Source of the DNA: Rhizomucor pusillus
Lineage: Eukaryota; Mucoromycota; Mucoromycetes; Mucorales; Lichtheimiaceae
Assembly: GCA_900175165.2 (NCBI GenBank)
Contig: FWWN02000656.1
Location: forward strand, 111,318 to 175,317
DNA: 64,000 bases
Direction: 5' to 3'
The translations under genes and the position numbers were made by a program. Below the pieces are notes generated by a model. That model did no database searches. It saw only the letters and a list, made by a program, of their open reading frames with translations, and was not told where the DNA came from. Position 1 is the first letter of the stretch. Each line of letters opens with the position of its first letter. Of the stretch, positions 13,325 through 25,315 are shown piece after piece.

Positions 13325-14445
13325 TGATGAGGTGGCAGTTGCACACCAAGAATGTATAAAGCCGAAAGAGTTTAATAGAAGGTCAAAGTTCTGAGAGCTT
13401 TTGGGACCAATAACAAAAGGACTTAGCATATTGCGGTTATTGCAATCAGTCTCAGACTCACAATGTAGTTCAACTGAACCTCGCTTATATATATGTATAT
13501 ATATCTGTTCAAACGGACTTGTCCTCAAAGAGGATCGCAGGAAATGAATGTCCTCTCCTCCCCTAAAAAAGAAAGTCAGCCAGATGCAAGGAGAGCAGCG
13601 TGGAACCGCGAAATGCTTCCACGTCAAATTTTTCAACGTGGATGAACCATGATAGACATGTATTCGTGTCATTTCGAGACTCTCCTCAATAAGGTGTGCT
13701 CAAGTCTTTAATGGGCTATTAACTTTACACTGTGATATCCGGGAATTCTGGTCGCAATACCTGTAAACACCGCCTACTTTAATATTGTAAATAAGACACA
13801 AAAGTTTTCCAGGTATGTAATTTTCTGCGGTTATCTCAGTTGCAGAATGTAAAGATTATGTACGTGAGTGCGTAGCGAGAATCCAGCAGAATGCTCAACC
13901 TAAAAACCATTAATTATTAAGCTTTTCTATGATATTTTATTGCTATAAAATAATTGATACGTATATATAGAGACACAGATTGGTGATGTATTATTTAAGT
14001 ACAGCATTTGCCTATCTTTGCACGTTTTCCTAGTGGCATAAAGGACAGCGTTGTTTTGAGTCCCATTGATGGAAAAGCACAATCAAAATTTCGTTGCAGA
14101 GTTGACGGAAGACAACTTCCGTCAGCAAAACACATATCCTTATCTGACATGCGAAAATGGATTTGATTTGTGATAATTTGCTGTCAAAAATGGAGAGGAA
14201 ATATACAGCGCTTATGATTTGCGAGGTGAAATGTATGTAGAGGGGCAGATTCAAGTCTAGGATGTCAAACGGGATCATGAGGCACAGGACAAATGTGGAT
14301 GTAAACAGAGCGTCATCTGCTCCCATATGAGTCGATGTTTTAGTTGCATCTATTTCTTCCTTCTCCTCCTTTTTTTTTAGCCGTCTCTTTATTCCTTCGT
14401 ACCTTTTCATACCTTTTTCCAAGCGTTCTTCTAACAAAACACTAC
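13325..14445. other. Divergent intergenic/promoter region
   Basis: This contains the upstream regions of the Arf-GEF (minus) and the CYSTM-like gene (plus). A pyrimidine-rich tract (TTCTTCCTTCTCC then a T run, about 14356-14380) lies just before the plus-strand start, typical of a fungal 5' UTR. AT-rich stretches lie around 13.9 kb. The long minus-strand open frame at 14030-14461 is the complement of that tract and is not accepted. Confidence 0.55.
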
Positions 14446-14879
14446 ATGAGCGCCGTTCCACCGCTTGCCCCAGGGTATGGAGGACCGCCTTCCATGATCA
14501 CACCGGTTGGTTCAGCACCATACTATCCTGCTCAGCCTGTACCTTACGCCAACCCACCAGGTAACTAGAATGCTCAGGAGTTTGCCTGAAGGAACCACCT
14601 AACATTGGTCTACAGTATTACCACCAGGTTCAGCAGCCGCACCATCCATGTACGGCGTCGCACCTCCTCCACCGCCACCTCCTCCACCTTTATATTATCA
14701 ACAGCCGTACTGTTGCGGCTGCTACGATCATCCAAACGGCTGCTGTTGGGGATTGTAGGTTTTAGACTCTATATCGACGAGTGGCATGACCATGGCTAAA
14801 TTTGTATTTTGTGTTTTGCAGATTTGCCGCTTTATGCTGTTTTTGCTGCTGTGAAGAATGCTGTGATTGCTGCTGCTAG
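14446..14879 (+). CDS. Small proline-rich protein with Cys-rich C-terminus (CYSTM-like)
   Basis: Three exons (14446-14560, 14616-14754, 14822-14879) encode 103 residues. The first two thirds is low complexity: Pro, Tyr and Gly, including a run of nine prolines. The end is a cysteine cluster (YCCGCYDHPNGCCWG, then ALCCFCCCEECCDCCC). This matches the plan of CYSTM/PCC1-type proteins, whose short Cys-rich hydrophobic tail anchors them to membranes, probably with palmitoylation. They are linked to stress and metal tolerance in fungi and plants. Splice phases fit and the start has a long pyrimidine-rich leader. The role is inferred from architecture only. Confidence 0.75.
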
Positions 14880-15340
14880 TGGATCTGGGCAAGATGTATA
14901 TATTCCCTTCTGGATATACACACAACGATCTATTCTGTCTGACTACAGTGCCAAGAATAGTGTATAGTTTTCAGTCCATATGACATGAGTGATCAATAGA
15001 CTATTCGTATGATCCAGACAATTGGTTCAATTGCCGGGAGTCAAGAAAAACCCCAATCAGGCATCTGATTCTGTTGTTGCTTCTGCAGGTCAGCATCGGA
15101 TTTAAGGGACCTGGTCACGGTGAGAGGATCGCCAAGTCTTCTCTGTCAGAAGTGTCATTCACTTTGACCTCTTCGGTGCAACCATTGTGTTATATGATGG
15201 GGCCCTCGCAAGCTATATGGGAAGGGCAAAATCTCAGAAGTAACAATAAGAGATTACAGCAACAAAGTTTACTTGTTCCGGCTACAGACAGAACTAGCAG
15301 CATACTGAGAGTTGTAAGATCTGCGGGTATGAGGATATTA
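14880..15340. other. Convergent intergenic region
   Basis: This stretch joins the 3' ends of the CYSTM-like gene and the C2H2 gene. A plus-strand open frame from 15074 into the C2H2 gene is the shadow of that gene. Nothing else is seen. Confidence 0.5.
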
Positions 15341-16319
15341 TTATCCAAAGGTGCTCACAATGTGTGCCAGTTGATACAGACTAGCTCTATTGTCTCTGTC
15401 GCTTTGTTCGTCTTTATCTTTTGCCTTCGGGGAGCTGCTTTTTAGAGTCGGATGAAGCAACGTAAAAGGGAGTTTCTTTGATGACGAGTCGGTAGAGATG
15501 GTAAGAGGTTTATGTCGATAGAATGTGGTTGTTTCGGGAGGCATAGAATTGGCGGCGGCGGTGGCAGAAGAAACTTGTGTGCTTGGTCGAGGAACGGGTT
15601 GCTCCTGGGTTGAGGACGATAGTAAGTCATCCCCACTAGCAGCTGGTGATGATGATGACCGTTGATCGTCCTGGCGGGCTGGTGATGGAGTGTCTGCAGA
15701 AATGGTTACTAAAGAGCGATGATAATTGCTCAAATGCTGATCAATTGTTAACGGCGGCTCCACTCCGTATGTATCAGAGCGGATACGATGATGCGCATGC
15801 AGCCGTGGTCGAGGCCGTGGTTCTTCAGCAGGGCCAGCTGCAGGTCGTTTATGTAAACGTCTCGACTTTGGTGACATGTGGGTACGATAATGCTGCATCA
15901 TATTATCCTGGCGAGAGAATCGAGATTGGCAGCCAGGGAATAAGCAGGGAAAGTTCTTCTCGCCAGTGTGAATTCGGTTGTGTCGTGCCAGGTGGCCGCT
16001 GTGAAATGGAGCTTGTTGATTTCGATGCTGACTGTACGCAATCTAAACCAACGTACCTTGTTGTAAAGCTTTTGTTACAACCAGGTTCAGAACAATGATA
16101 TTTCCTTCTAGACTGCCGCTGTTGTTGTTGCTGCTGCTGTTGGCTAGCAGAATCATTGTCGTCAGACCGTTGGTGTGATTGCCAGTGAGCAGGCGGATGC
16201 TTGGCTGTCGTTGAAGGAGTTGTCCTGACGTTGGTTTGTGCGTTCACTGAGTCGCTATTGAGAAGACTTATTTGCCGCCCTGAGGCGTCTGTAACCGAAA
16301 GTGACGCTTCATATAGCAT
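15341..16319 (-). CDS. C2H2 zinc-finger transcription factor, Nrg1-like fingers
   Basis: Two exons (16319-16057, 15998-15341) give 306 residues. Two consecutive C2H2 fingers start near residue 75 (CSEPGC-NKSFTTSGHLARHNRIH, then CLFPGC-QSRFSRQDNMMQHYRTH) and are split by the intron inside the first finger. The FTTSGHLARHNRIHTGEKN and FSR-D-N--QHYRTH patterns are those of the Nrg1/Nrg2 repressors, which bind GC-rich sites and silence glucose- or stress-regulated genes. A short Gln run precedes the fingers and a Ser/Pro-rich, basic region follows. An in-frame stop lies just upstream of the chosen ATG. Orthology to Nrg1 is suggested by the fingers only, so no symbol is given. Confidence 0.8.
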
Positions 16320-16492
16320 GTCTTGGACGAGAGGAGCAGCAAATCAGATGGGAAAAAGAATGTTAGGAAAGCGTCGCAGCCAAAGCTGTCGGATCCAGAT
16401 TTGGGGTAGAGCCACATTCAAAAAGAGAAGGGTTCACCTTGTGTAACCTTGATTTCAGGATGCATCAGCATCATCGACCATGGATATAGTGG

Positions 16493-16500
16493 TATATAAA
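16493..16500 (+). promoter_or_regulatory. TATA box
   Basis: TATATAAA lies 76 bp upstream of the ATG at 16576 and is followed by a CT-rich leader. The spacing fits a core promoter for the orphan gene. Confidence 0.55.
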
Positions 16501-16575
16501 GAACTCGATTTATCTGCAGATATTCTTCCTCTTTTTCTCTTACTCCTTTCTGTTTCATCTACAACAAACACTTAA

Positions 16576-17312
16576 ATGCTAGTACGTACCAACACCATTC
16601 TTCGCACAGAACCATCTACTAGTGGTCCCTCTACACCACTGCCAGCATCTGCACCTGCGAGTTTCTACCATGGCAGTATAAATTCAATATGGCTCCCTGT
16701 CTTTCTTCTCCTAACAATTATTTAGGGAATAGTGGGAAATTGGATATCGCCCGCATAGCCGATTTGGTGGCTAAAACCTCACCTGCAGGCCGTATGTATG
16801 ATCTCTTAAAAGGATATATGCGCAGGCAAAGTAATGCTTCAGTTCAAGCTCGAGCGGCAGAAAAGGCCCCAAGTTACAGTAGCAAAATATCAACCTCGAA
16901 GCCTATCGTCGAAGAGCTACAGGGGATCGATCGTCAAAATATTGGCGAAGAAGAGCAATCTGTCAATCAACAGGCAGCACAGGAGCTTCATCCCCCTGTC
17001 AATACGGAGGCTGAGGAAAGACTAAAGGTAGAAGCAAAACTAGGTCAGCATTGCTCTGTAGCCCAGGAGACGCCGACACAGCAATTACATCCATGCAAGG
17101 CATCAACCTCAGTCCCGAATGACACAAGTGATGCAAAAACTTTCTCGCATGTGTCGTTTCATTTTACAACTTATAATAATCTCGGCATATTTATTTACAC
17201 AATTTTCGCTAGATTGCATCACGCAAGTAAGAGGCGCAGAATAAACGTTACAAAGCTCAAGCATGCTCTGAAGACAGGATCAATACGAGTTATGGCACAG
17301 TTTGAAGACTAG
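16576..17312 (+). CDS. Hypothetical protein, 228 residues
   Basis: Two exons (16576-16675, 16726-17312) are joined by a 50-bp intron with a consensus branch and acceptor (CTAAC...TTTAG). The N-terminus is Ser/Thr/Pro-rich. A helical segment follows (LDIARIADLVAK, MYDLLKGYMRRQ), then a polar Gln/Glu-rich middle and a basic C-terminus (HHASKRRRINVTKL). I do not recognise a family. A stretch FSHVSFHFTTYNN near residue 180 could be a retained in-frame intron, since it begins GTGTCG and ends CTAG; removing it would shorten the protein slightly. The TATA box, pyrimidine-rich leader and good splice site support a real gene. The basic tail would suit a nuclear protein, but that is a guess. Confidence 0.6.
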
Positions 17313-18303
17313 ATATAATGTATCTTTTTGTTTCCTACACATTATATATAACAATACATATTTATCAATCCCAAAATACATCTCATAAAATGCGATAACC
17401 AGTGTATCATGTTTTAAACTGTAAATATCCGTATTGGGTTCCCAGCTCAAGAGTATGAATGGATGTGCTTTTCTATCGAAACTAAGCCATGTTCTTGCTG
17501 CATATAGGAACAGCCATCTCTTTTACGATTAATGTCAGAAAGGAACATGCACTCGTTTTGACTCTCCACTCATCCATTATGTATCCACGCTCATCAAAAA
17601 GTACGTGTTGCCGAGTTAAAGGTATGCACTGGTACATGGCTTGCATTTTCTGCACAAAGACATTGTCAAACCCCATGCATTTCGTAAGTCGGGATGAGGC
17701 CATACTCGAAGCGCTTGACACCGCCCTTTCACCGCTCGTATTTACAGCAATGCAAAGCAAAACTGGAAATTCCATGTATTAAACCGTGTTAAAAGAAAGA
17801 TCTTTTATGTACATACAGTATGCAAGAAAACAAAATTATAACTTGGAATTCTTTACACTTTCATTGTTATCAATGTTGGATGTATGCACTTGAAGACTAC
17901 AAAGATTTATACAGTAATTTGCTTCCCCTCGCCACAGTGCGCATTCTGTCACCAGCCCGAATCCCCAGAGCACTTCCTACTTTCATGCTATCTGAAGTCT
18001 GAAGTATGGTCTCACGTTTGCCGCCAGTTTTAGAAAACCCACCTACTCTTGTCCCCCGCGATATTTTTTATAAGTTCGTATCATTCGCTACAAGGTCTCG
18101 TCTTCTTTCAGCCTTACATGGTCTTACATAATTACTTGCGCAATTACGTCGATATGGAAAGCCCACTGGCATCATGTTTTTGATAACGCTGCGTCCCTCT
18201 GTTCCCTTTTGGTTGTGATGCCCAAAATTATGATTGGTTCCGCCTGAAAAGCGGAGCAAAGTGAAAATCGTTCGATGTTCATGCAGAATGCGTCATTTTA
18301 AAC
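17313..18303. other. Unresolved region with coding-like fragments
   Basis: No complete gene can be built here. On the minus strand, 18261-18150 reads as a compact polypeptide (GGTNHNFGH, then SVIKNMMPVGFPYRR). It can be joined by a plausible intron to about 18023-17896 (TGGKRETILQTSD...ALGIRAGDRMRTVARG). The preceding exon would have to be antisense to the first exon of the CBS gene, which is unlikely. The open frames at 17482-17782 overlap on both strands and have no family match. The region may hold a decayed or mis-assembled gene. Confidence 0.35.
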
Positions 18304-19835
18304 ATGGCTCACAGAGAAGGTCTAACCGTGAATCCGCACGACTGGTGTATGATTCCCGTTCGCAATGTGACCAAAAATCAACAAGTGATTACAATGTGAG
18401 TTCAAGCTTATGCAACTTGGTCGGTTGTCAGCGCCCAACAGCTACTTGATCCTTAGCGATGGCTCCATGCTTGTTGAGGAAGCCTGCGACGTCCTTATAA
18501 AGAACAATATTTCTTCTGCGCCGGTCTATGACAAGAGTCCAACCGACTATGTTGGAATGTTTGACTATGGCGATGTTATTGCATATTTGCTGCTAATCTT
18601 GACTGACCAAGCACCGGGACAACTGCAGCAGTCGGACAGTGAGACCGTGGAAACCATGGATATTATCCGCCGTGCAGTACGAGGACAAACGGTACCCGTG
18701 AAACTCGCTAGTGGTGAGTGCAAGAAGTATTTTCCCAAGATGTATGCAATTGCTCACGGAGGCGCGGAAGATCTGTCTCAGAAAAACCCATTCAACGCTA
18801 TACTTCCCGAGGCAACTGTGCTATCTGCCATCGAGGAATTCGCGTGCGGTACACACAGAGGTAAGAAACTTACGCATGGGTCGTGTGCTACCTGGATTGC
18901 AACGTGTTAACTGCAAAAAGTGTGTGTGCTGGAACCCTCGGGTGAAATCATGGTAAAGCAAAAATGTTCTTGAAAGGTATCCATGACATCTTAAACGAAT
19001 TTCGGATAGGGAATTCTCTCACAATCAACTATTGTGAGGTTCCTCTATGAGAATCGAAAGCAATTTCCAGATATCGATAAATTGCTTGGACAAAGAGTAT
19101 GTGCTGTTACTGCAAAACATGGAACCGAGGGATTTATATATTGACTGTCACGGTAGCTACGGCAATTAGGTTTGGGTGAAACAGATGTCATTGGTGTAAA
19201 TGCGGAATCGCGCGTTATGGACGCCTTGTCGCAAATGAGCAAGTAACGTTTTGTTGGAGATGGAGTGCAGACGGCTAATGGTGAATATTTGCATGATAGG
19301 CCACAATGGAGTATCATCTGTGGCTGTAATTGGTACAAATGGTGTAATCCTTGGTAATATAAGCATGACAGATATAAAGGTAATGAATGGAGACATGTAA
19401 CTACGAGTAACGGTTCATTAAAAATTGGGGATAGCATGCGATGAAAGGAAATCGGCATCAATTACTTTGGAGCACATGTTTCCAATTTGTTAGTAGCGTG
19501 CGTATCGAGCAAGGCATAGAGGATGGCCAGGTAAACCGCAATTTGCTATTTGAACGACAGGTGGTCCGGGCGCTTTGTTATTGACAAAAAGAACGACGAC
19601 GATCATTTAGGACCGGCTACCCGTATTTGATGTCCGTCTTGATACCACTTTAGGTTTCGCTATTGCAAAATTGCTAGCCACCCGATCGCACCGCGTGTGG
19701 GTTACAGATGAAATAGGTCGAGCCGCAGGGGTCGTCTCGCTTACTGACATAACACGCCTGTTTGCCGCAAGTGCCGGTCTCGAAACACCAGAGCAACCTC
19801 GACGTGCTAGCGTTGCAGTGCACAAGCAACAATAA
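18304..19835 (+). CDS. Protein with four CBS motifs (two Bateman modules)
   Basis: Eight exons (18304-18395, 18457-18860, 18921-18952, 19010-19096, 19157-19238, 19300-19379, 19435-19530, 19611-19835) give 365 residues. CBS motifs are visible: MLVEEACDVLIKNNISSAPVYD...GMFDYGDV, then EPSGEIMGILSQSTIVRFL, then VMDALSQMSHNGVSSVAVI...GNISMTDI, and TTLGFAIAKLLATRSHRVWV...GVVSLTDI. Tandem CBS pairs bind adenine nucleotides and act as energy sensors, as in AMPK gamma and Sds23. The spacing fits that class, but I cannot choose between the subfamilies. The intron at 19239 requires a GC donor (A|GCAAGT) to keep the third CBS motif in frame. The downstream gene is a Zn2Cys6 factor 284 bp away. Confidence 0.8.
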
Positions 19836-20119
19836 AATTGATGTGGCATGGCTGTTCCAGGTTGCTGCATTGCGAAGTTTGGATTTTCTCAGTATGACGC
19901 ATTTGGTATATGCACGTTTTTTCAAAATGTACCTTTGTTTTCATCAAGCGTACGACTTATGCCAATAAGAGGAATAAGGCCAAACTCAGCCTTTTCCTTT
20001 GGAGTTACCAAGTCTTCTTTGCTCGCTTCTCTTCTTCTTTTCTCTCAACCCCAAATTTTTGACTCCCATTTCGTGGCCCGCTCGCCACCGTGAGATTGCA
20101 ATAGTCTACCTGATTCAAC

Positions 20120-23100
20120 ATGCAGTCGCCTTCGTCCCCTGAATCACCAGCTCAGGCAACTCTAGATCCCGCACAAAAGAAAAGCCGACAGGCTAAAAAG
20201 GCCACCCGCGGGAAAGACGTCGAGCAGAGTAACATAAAACGAAACAAGACAACCCGTGCCTGTGACGAGTGCAGGAAACGCAAGGTAACGCCGCGCTCTT
20301 ATCGTCTGCGGATATCTCGTAGAATTGGGGGTAAAGGTGATACAAATCTAAGGAGCATGCTGTAGGTCAAGTGCGACGGCGAACAGCCTTGTGAAAAATG
20401 CAGAAAGGCAGACACTCCCTGCGTTTATGCCAAGCTTCCACCAAAACGTGGACCCCCGAAACAGTACATGGAAGTACTGGAGGCTCGTCTGAGGCTGGTC
20501 GAGAAAGCGCTTCGAAGAATTGATGGTACGGCCGGGAAGATCCTCGATGAAGCATTCGATAGCTCTCAGTCGCAAGACACGGACGAACCCATGGATACGA
20601 CAATAGTGAAAGAAGGTGAATTAGAGCGCACTTGCGGGATAAGCACAAACATTGACTGTCTATGCAAACTGCCCTGCAGAATCTGTTGAGTTGTCTCCAG
20701 CAGGAGCGCCAAATAGTCCAACGCCGACCAATGAAGGCGATCGTTTTAGCATCAATGAAATTGGACAGGCAATGTACGTGAGCGATATCAAAGCAAATAT
20801 CGATCGAATCTCCAGTACGCAGACGGATTCCAAGATCAACCCGTTTGCTCAATCGTCATCACAGCAGAGTTTTCAGACTGACCAGGATGTCGAACAACTT
20901 ATGGAATCCGATATGGATCTGCCGCTGGCAGGATTACCAAGCGACGTGCCCTTGTCACTGATGAAGACGTATTTCAAGCATGTACATAGATACGTACCGA
21001 TGCTATACCAACCGCATTTCTACAATCAGCTTGGAAGCAAGGATAACCCGCCATCCCCACTTTTGCTGTATGCCATGTGTGCAGTATCATCGCGATGGGC
21101 GATAGATCAGGAAAATGCAGCTGGTGGTGCCGCTGCTTCAAGTGCACCGATGCCACCTGGCTTCCAGTATTATCAGCGTGCATTTGCTCTTATCGATGAA
21201 TATTCCGATGCGCCGAGGGTCCAAACGATTCAGGCATTACTTTTGCTGACAAAGTATCAAGAATACTATAGACGACTGGGCTTCTTTCATCGCCCGGGCT
21301 TGTATCTGGGAATGGCAGTGCGGATGTGTAACGATTTAGGTTTGCCCAAACTTAAATATCGCACTGAACACCCGCATGATGCGGAAACGAAGAAGCGTAC
21401 ATTTTGGATAATATTTATGTACGACCTTATGATGAGGTACGAACAAAGAAAAAGGAAAAGGATCTTCGCATTGCAAACGATTATGCTAACATCCATTGCA
21501 AAGCATTGAACAAGGTAGAGAGCCATATCTCAGCAAAGTCGAATGCACTGCAGATTATCCTACATTTACAAACGAGGAGAATCCAAGCATTGAAGAACTG
21601 CTTTTACACCACAATACCCTTGTTCAGCTATGCAAGATCTTGTCCGATATCTATATTTTGTCTCGACGAGTCGCAACGCGCCAACACCAGCAAGGAGATC
21701 ATCGAACTTTGCAACAAGCGATTGAAGAGCATAGTCGCATATTCCTGCTTAATACGCATCTGGAAAACTTTTTGCAGGAACTACCGGCAACATTAGCATA
21801 CCCACCTAGCCAGGATTCCCAGAGCTATCCAGCTGACAAGCATCCTATAAGCGACCATTTTGTGGGATTTTTGCACATGACGTTCCACTTTGGTGTCATT
21901 TTGCTGCATCGCCATTATGTGCAGCATCCACTTCCCAAAGATCAAGTTGAGATTGAACCGTACGAGCACAAACAATATTGTCTAGCTTCCGCTGCTCACA
22001 TCACCTCTATTGCGGAGACAATGCTGGACAGTCAACCAATGGAAGTTTTCAACTATCCATTCAGAGGCGTGCAACACTCGATCCACTGTCTTACAATGGC
22101 TGCCACTGTCCACCGGGATGAGATGCTCATGAATCCTGAAAACGAGTCTGCAAAGCAACAGTATATAAAAACACTCAATATGCTAAACCGCCTAGCAAAC
22201 GAGTCACCAGCAGTTGAGTTTCACTCGCATGTCAAGGAAGCAGAGTTAGCGCAAATGTATGGGCGCCTCGCTGTTGACTCGAGCAGAACATCACCTGTGC
22301 ACAGCAGTGCGCGAAGTACCTCATCTTCCTCCACAGAAGGTACAGTGACTGCAGCCAACGATCGAGTGTCAATATCGGATGCATCTTCGACATCTTCTTC
22401 ACCTGTTATGGCGTCATCTGCAGATATGTCACGAACTGCACGGGCCATGAAATTACCAAAATCTCGTCGACATACAATGACAGCGCCTGGTAATACTTCC
22501 CAGTTGATGCAGATGGCAAAACAGACTCCTGTTCAACGGCAGCCCCATATGCCATACCACATGGATCAATCGTTTTTGCTAAATTCAAGCGCTACCTTTA
22601 CTGATCCTGCACGTTTCGCAACGATGATGATGCAGAGTGGTAGCAACATGCATCTTTACAACCATCATCAACAACCTATTTCATGTGCACCACCCCAGCA
22701 GCCCTTCCAACAGCCTTTCTCGCCTTCATCTGCATATTTGCAGCGTAAATCGCGTCTCGGTCACCATTCTTCCTATTCTCAAGAAGATCTTCGCTCCCTT
22801 CGCCGTGCGCACATGAATAAGCCTATCAGCGGTGGGAACTGGCCTCCCGCTCAAACACGTTCACCCGCACAGACGCCTGACTTCCCTTACACAGAACAAC
22901 AGCCGAACCGGATGACGCGGCAACTTCGACGACAATCGTCCATGACAGCGATGATGCCGTCCTACTATGCTCAGCGGCAGCAGCAGCAACAATTGATGCC
23001 TCCGCAGCTCGCCACTCCACGCCAACAGAGTATGCAGGCACCATCGTTCCCGATGGAACATCATCGTCGACACACGATATCCAATCCAGGCACAGGTCCT

Positions 23101-23418
23101 GTATATCCTGTTACTACGATACCCACTCCGGAGCAAGTCATTCAACAACAACAACAGCAGCAGCAGCAGCAACAGTCATTTGTACAATCAAACATGTATT
23201 ATGATATGAATCTTGACAAGTTCAATGAACTGAGTTACCAAGATGTTTCCATGACGACAATGCCTGATACCCAAACCATGATGCTGGATCCTCCATCGCT
23301 CCCTACTGACGATACAGTATTCATAAATGAACTCTTGAACGACCAGGCGCAGTGGCCGATTATGACAAATACTTCGGGGTATGAAGATATGCAACGCAGT
23401 GAAGGCCATGTCATGTAA
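20120..23418 (+). CDS. Zn2Cys6 fungal transcription factor with fungal-specific TF domain
   Basis: Four exons (20120-20284, 20366-20615, 20680-21436, 21504-23418) encode 1,028 residues. A basic N-terminus precedes a zinc binuclear cluster at about residues 47-75 with the CX2CX6CX5CX2CX6C spacing (CDECRKRK, then VKCDGEQPCEKC). An intron interrupts it after RKRK, as is common in this family. A short coiled-coil linker follows (EVLEARLRLVEKAL). The middle domain (about residues 160-480) has the fungal-specific TF hallmarks YFKHVHRYVPMLYQPHFY and RRLGFFHRPGLYLGMAVRMCN. The last 400 residues are low complexity (Ser, Met, Gln; Gln run near 23150) with an acidic, hydrophobic end, probably an activation region. 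It would be a nuclear DNA-binding regulator; its targets are unknown. Confidence 0.88.
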
Positions 23419-23575
23419 ATACATTCTCCAAATAAATCAGCTACAGGCTTGTATGGATTATCATTCAATAAGGACTGTACATAGTATTTTAAAATTTTTT
23501 TTAACTTGGTTCCTCATCCCATGACAGCAAAAAATAAGTCCGACTTGTAAAGCAAGCCCCTTTTCCCGCCAAGCA

Positions 23576-24394
23576 ATGGAGCTGGAGCAGAGTATGTAAA
23601 CGATTGCGATCGAACTGCTGCATGCGCTTTAATAATTCCTCCTATCAGGAACAAATTTATATCAATCTCTGGGTGGAAAGTCGAAGGGCAAGATCAACAA
23701 GGAGGTGAGTTGTTTGTATTTTGAATGATTACTCAAAAGCAACTGATTCACCGCGTCTTAAAAAGGAGGAAGTCAAGAAACTGCTTGATCAATATGTCGT
23801 GGATGTTCCAACCGAGCGAGCTCTGGCTGATATGAAGCCAGTCTATTTAGATCCAAATATCGAAATACCTCCAAAGGACAAGACCATAAACAAGAAATCG
23901 AAGCGCCTGAATGCTCGGCAGCGCCGTGAACTTGGCATCTATGATATACCCAAAGAAGCATTAAAGTACGAAAACTTTGTACCGCTCCATGATTTATGGC
24001 TCGGATATATCAAGGAATTATATGATCAAGGGCAGGATATAAAAGTGTTTGCACAAAAATTGCTCAAGGCAGATTTCCACGGCGCGATTTTCACCGTCAA
24101 GAAGAGTATCAACCCGGTCGTCGTTGGCATCACTGGTATTGTCATCCAGGAAACACAAAACATGTTCAATATCATTACGAAGGATAATAAGCTGAAAAGT
24201 GAGTTTGGGATCATATAGCAATGTATATTGCGCTGACCAGGTCTTGCACAGAGGTACCCAAGACCAACACTGTTTTCACACTCAAGTTAGAAGCGTGCCA
24301 ACACGTCTTCACATTGTACGGGCAGCAATTCATATGTCGATCTGCTGAGCGCGCAGCCAAAAAGTTCAAGGCAAAACCTACGATCGACATTTAG
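23576..24394 (+). CDS. POP4: RNase P/MRP subunit Pop4 (Rpp29)
   Basis: Four exons (23576-23591, 23649-23704, 23766-24198, 24252-24394) give 215 residues, matching the human length. The UPF0086/Rpp29 fold region has the family landmarks LNARQRRELGIYDI, FVPLHDLWLGYI, LLKADFHGAIFTV, VGITGIVIQETQNMF and the C-terminal RSAERAAKKFKAKPTIDI. The protein binds the RNA of nuclear RNase P and RNase MRP, which process pre-tRNA 5' ends and pre-rRNA. The first coding exon is only 16 nt. The second intron is best read as 23705-23765, because the nearer acceptor leaves a 35-bp intron and the wrong frame. Confidence 0.92.
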
Positions 24395-24538
24395 ATGCAG
24401 GACTAGGCATGCGCTGTAAATATTCTGTTTGCATGGCAAATTGTATATAGATCATGAATCAATCAAAGGGAAAAAAAGACAGAGAGAGCATCACGGTTAC
24501 TCGATTGGTTTATTATTCACTATCGAGTCTGGATTGTT

Positions 24539-25315
24539 TCATATTTTTGCATCAGGTTGATTTTGCGGGGCGGCTTTCTGGAACTCGGGCAAACTTTCGA
24601 GATTGGCGCAAACGCGACTGACGTTTGGATAAGCAGAAATGTCGACGTTGAAACGGCGCGCATTGGCGACCTGGGGCAGCAGGAAAAAGTCAGCCATGGT
24701 CACCGAGTCGCCAACGCAGTATTTGCCAGCGTGCTGCTCGAGACGTTTCTCGATGCTTGCAAATCCTCGATCAATCCAATGCTTTGACCACCCAACCCTC
24801 TTCTCATTGTCATCTCCTGCTGCTACCGCGGCGACAAAAGGATTCTGAAGAGGACTGATATCGCAGCCAATTTCCTGGACAATTTCATTCGCCTGCATTT
24901 GTTTAGTCATCGCCATCCAAGCACTCTTTTGGCGGACTTTCCCTTCTTACCAAAGCGCGTTCCCATGGATCGCTTGGCCATGCACTCCTCTCAGGATACA
25001 GTTGTTCGAGATATTCCATAATGGCTAAACTTTGGCTTAGGATCTTGCCGTCAGGGAAAACCATAACAGGTACACGTTTGTTGGGATTGATTTTTGCAAA
25101 CTCTTCGCTTTTCTGCAGCGTTACCGAACATATGCATTAGAGTTGGCGAATCACCAACAGACCGGGATATGTATAATTACCTGTTCTCCTTTCAGCAAAT
25201 TGATAGGTACCTGATCGTAATCGATACCCTTCCAAGATAGCATCAAACGTACTCTGTAAGAGGCGGACGAGCGGAAGTAGCCATAAAGAATAGGCTTTTG
25301 TGAATTTTGAGTCAT
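24539..25315 (-). CDS. GSTZ1: Maleylacetoacetate isomerase / zeta-class glutathione S-transferase
   Basis: Exons run from the ATG at 25315 to the stop at 24539, with introns near 25180-25110 and 24950-24910. The N-terminal thioredoxin-like domain has the zeta-class glutathione site [12 protein letters not shown], then [14 protein letters not shown] and the [11 protein letters not shown] motif. The C-terminal helical domain has [24 protein letters not shown] and ends near [15 protein letters not shown]. The enzyme isomerises maleylacetoacetate to fumarylacetoacetate with glutathione, the penultimate step of tyrosine and phenylalanine breakdown. No other gene of that pathway lies nearby. The Ser-Ser-Ala version of the active-site motif is like the bacterial enzymes. 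Confidence 0.9.

Noticed and set aside
14030..14461. 143-codon minus-strand open frame with a Lys/Glu-rich start
   Set aside because: Its charged N-terminus is the complement of the pyrimidine-rich leader of the plus-strand CYSTM-like gene.
17482..17782. Overlapping ~97-codon open frames on both strands
   Set aside because: They mirror each other, no family pattern is seen on either strand, and no splice connection to neighbouring coding segments keeps the frame.
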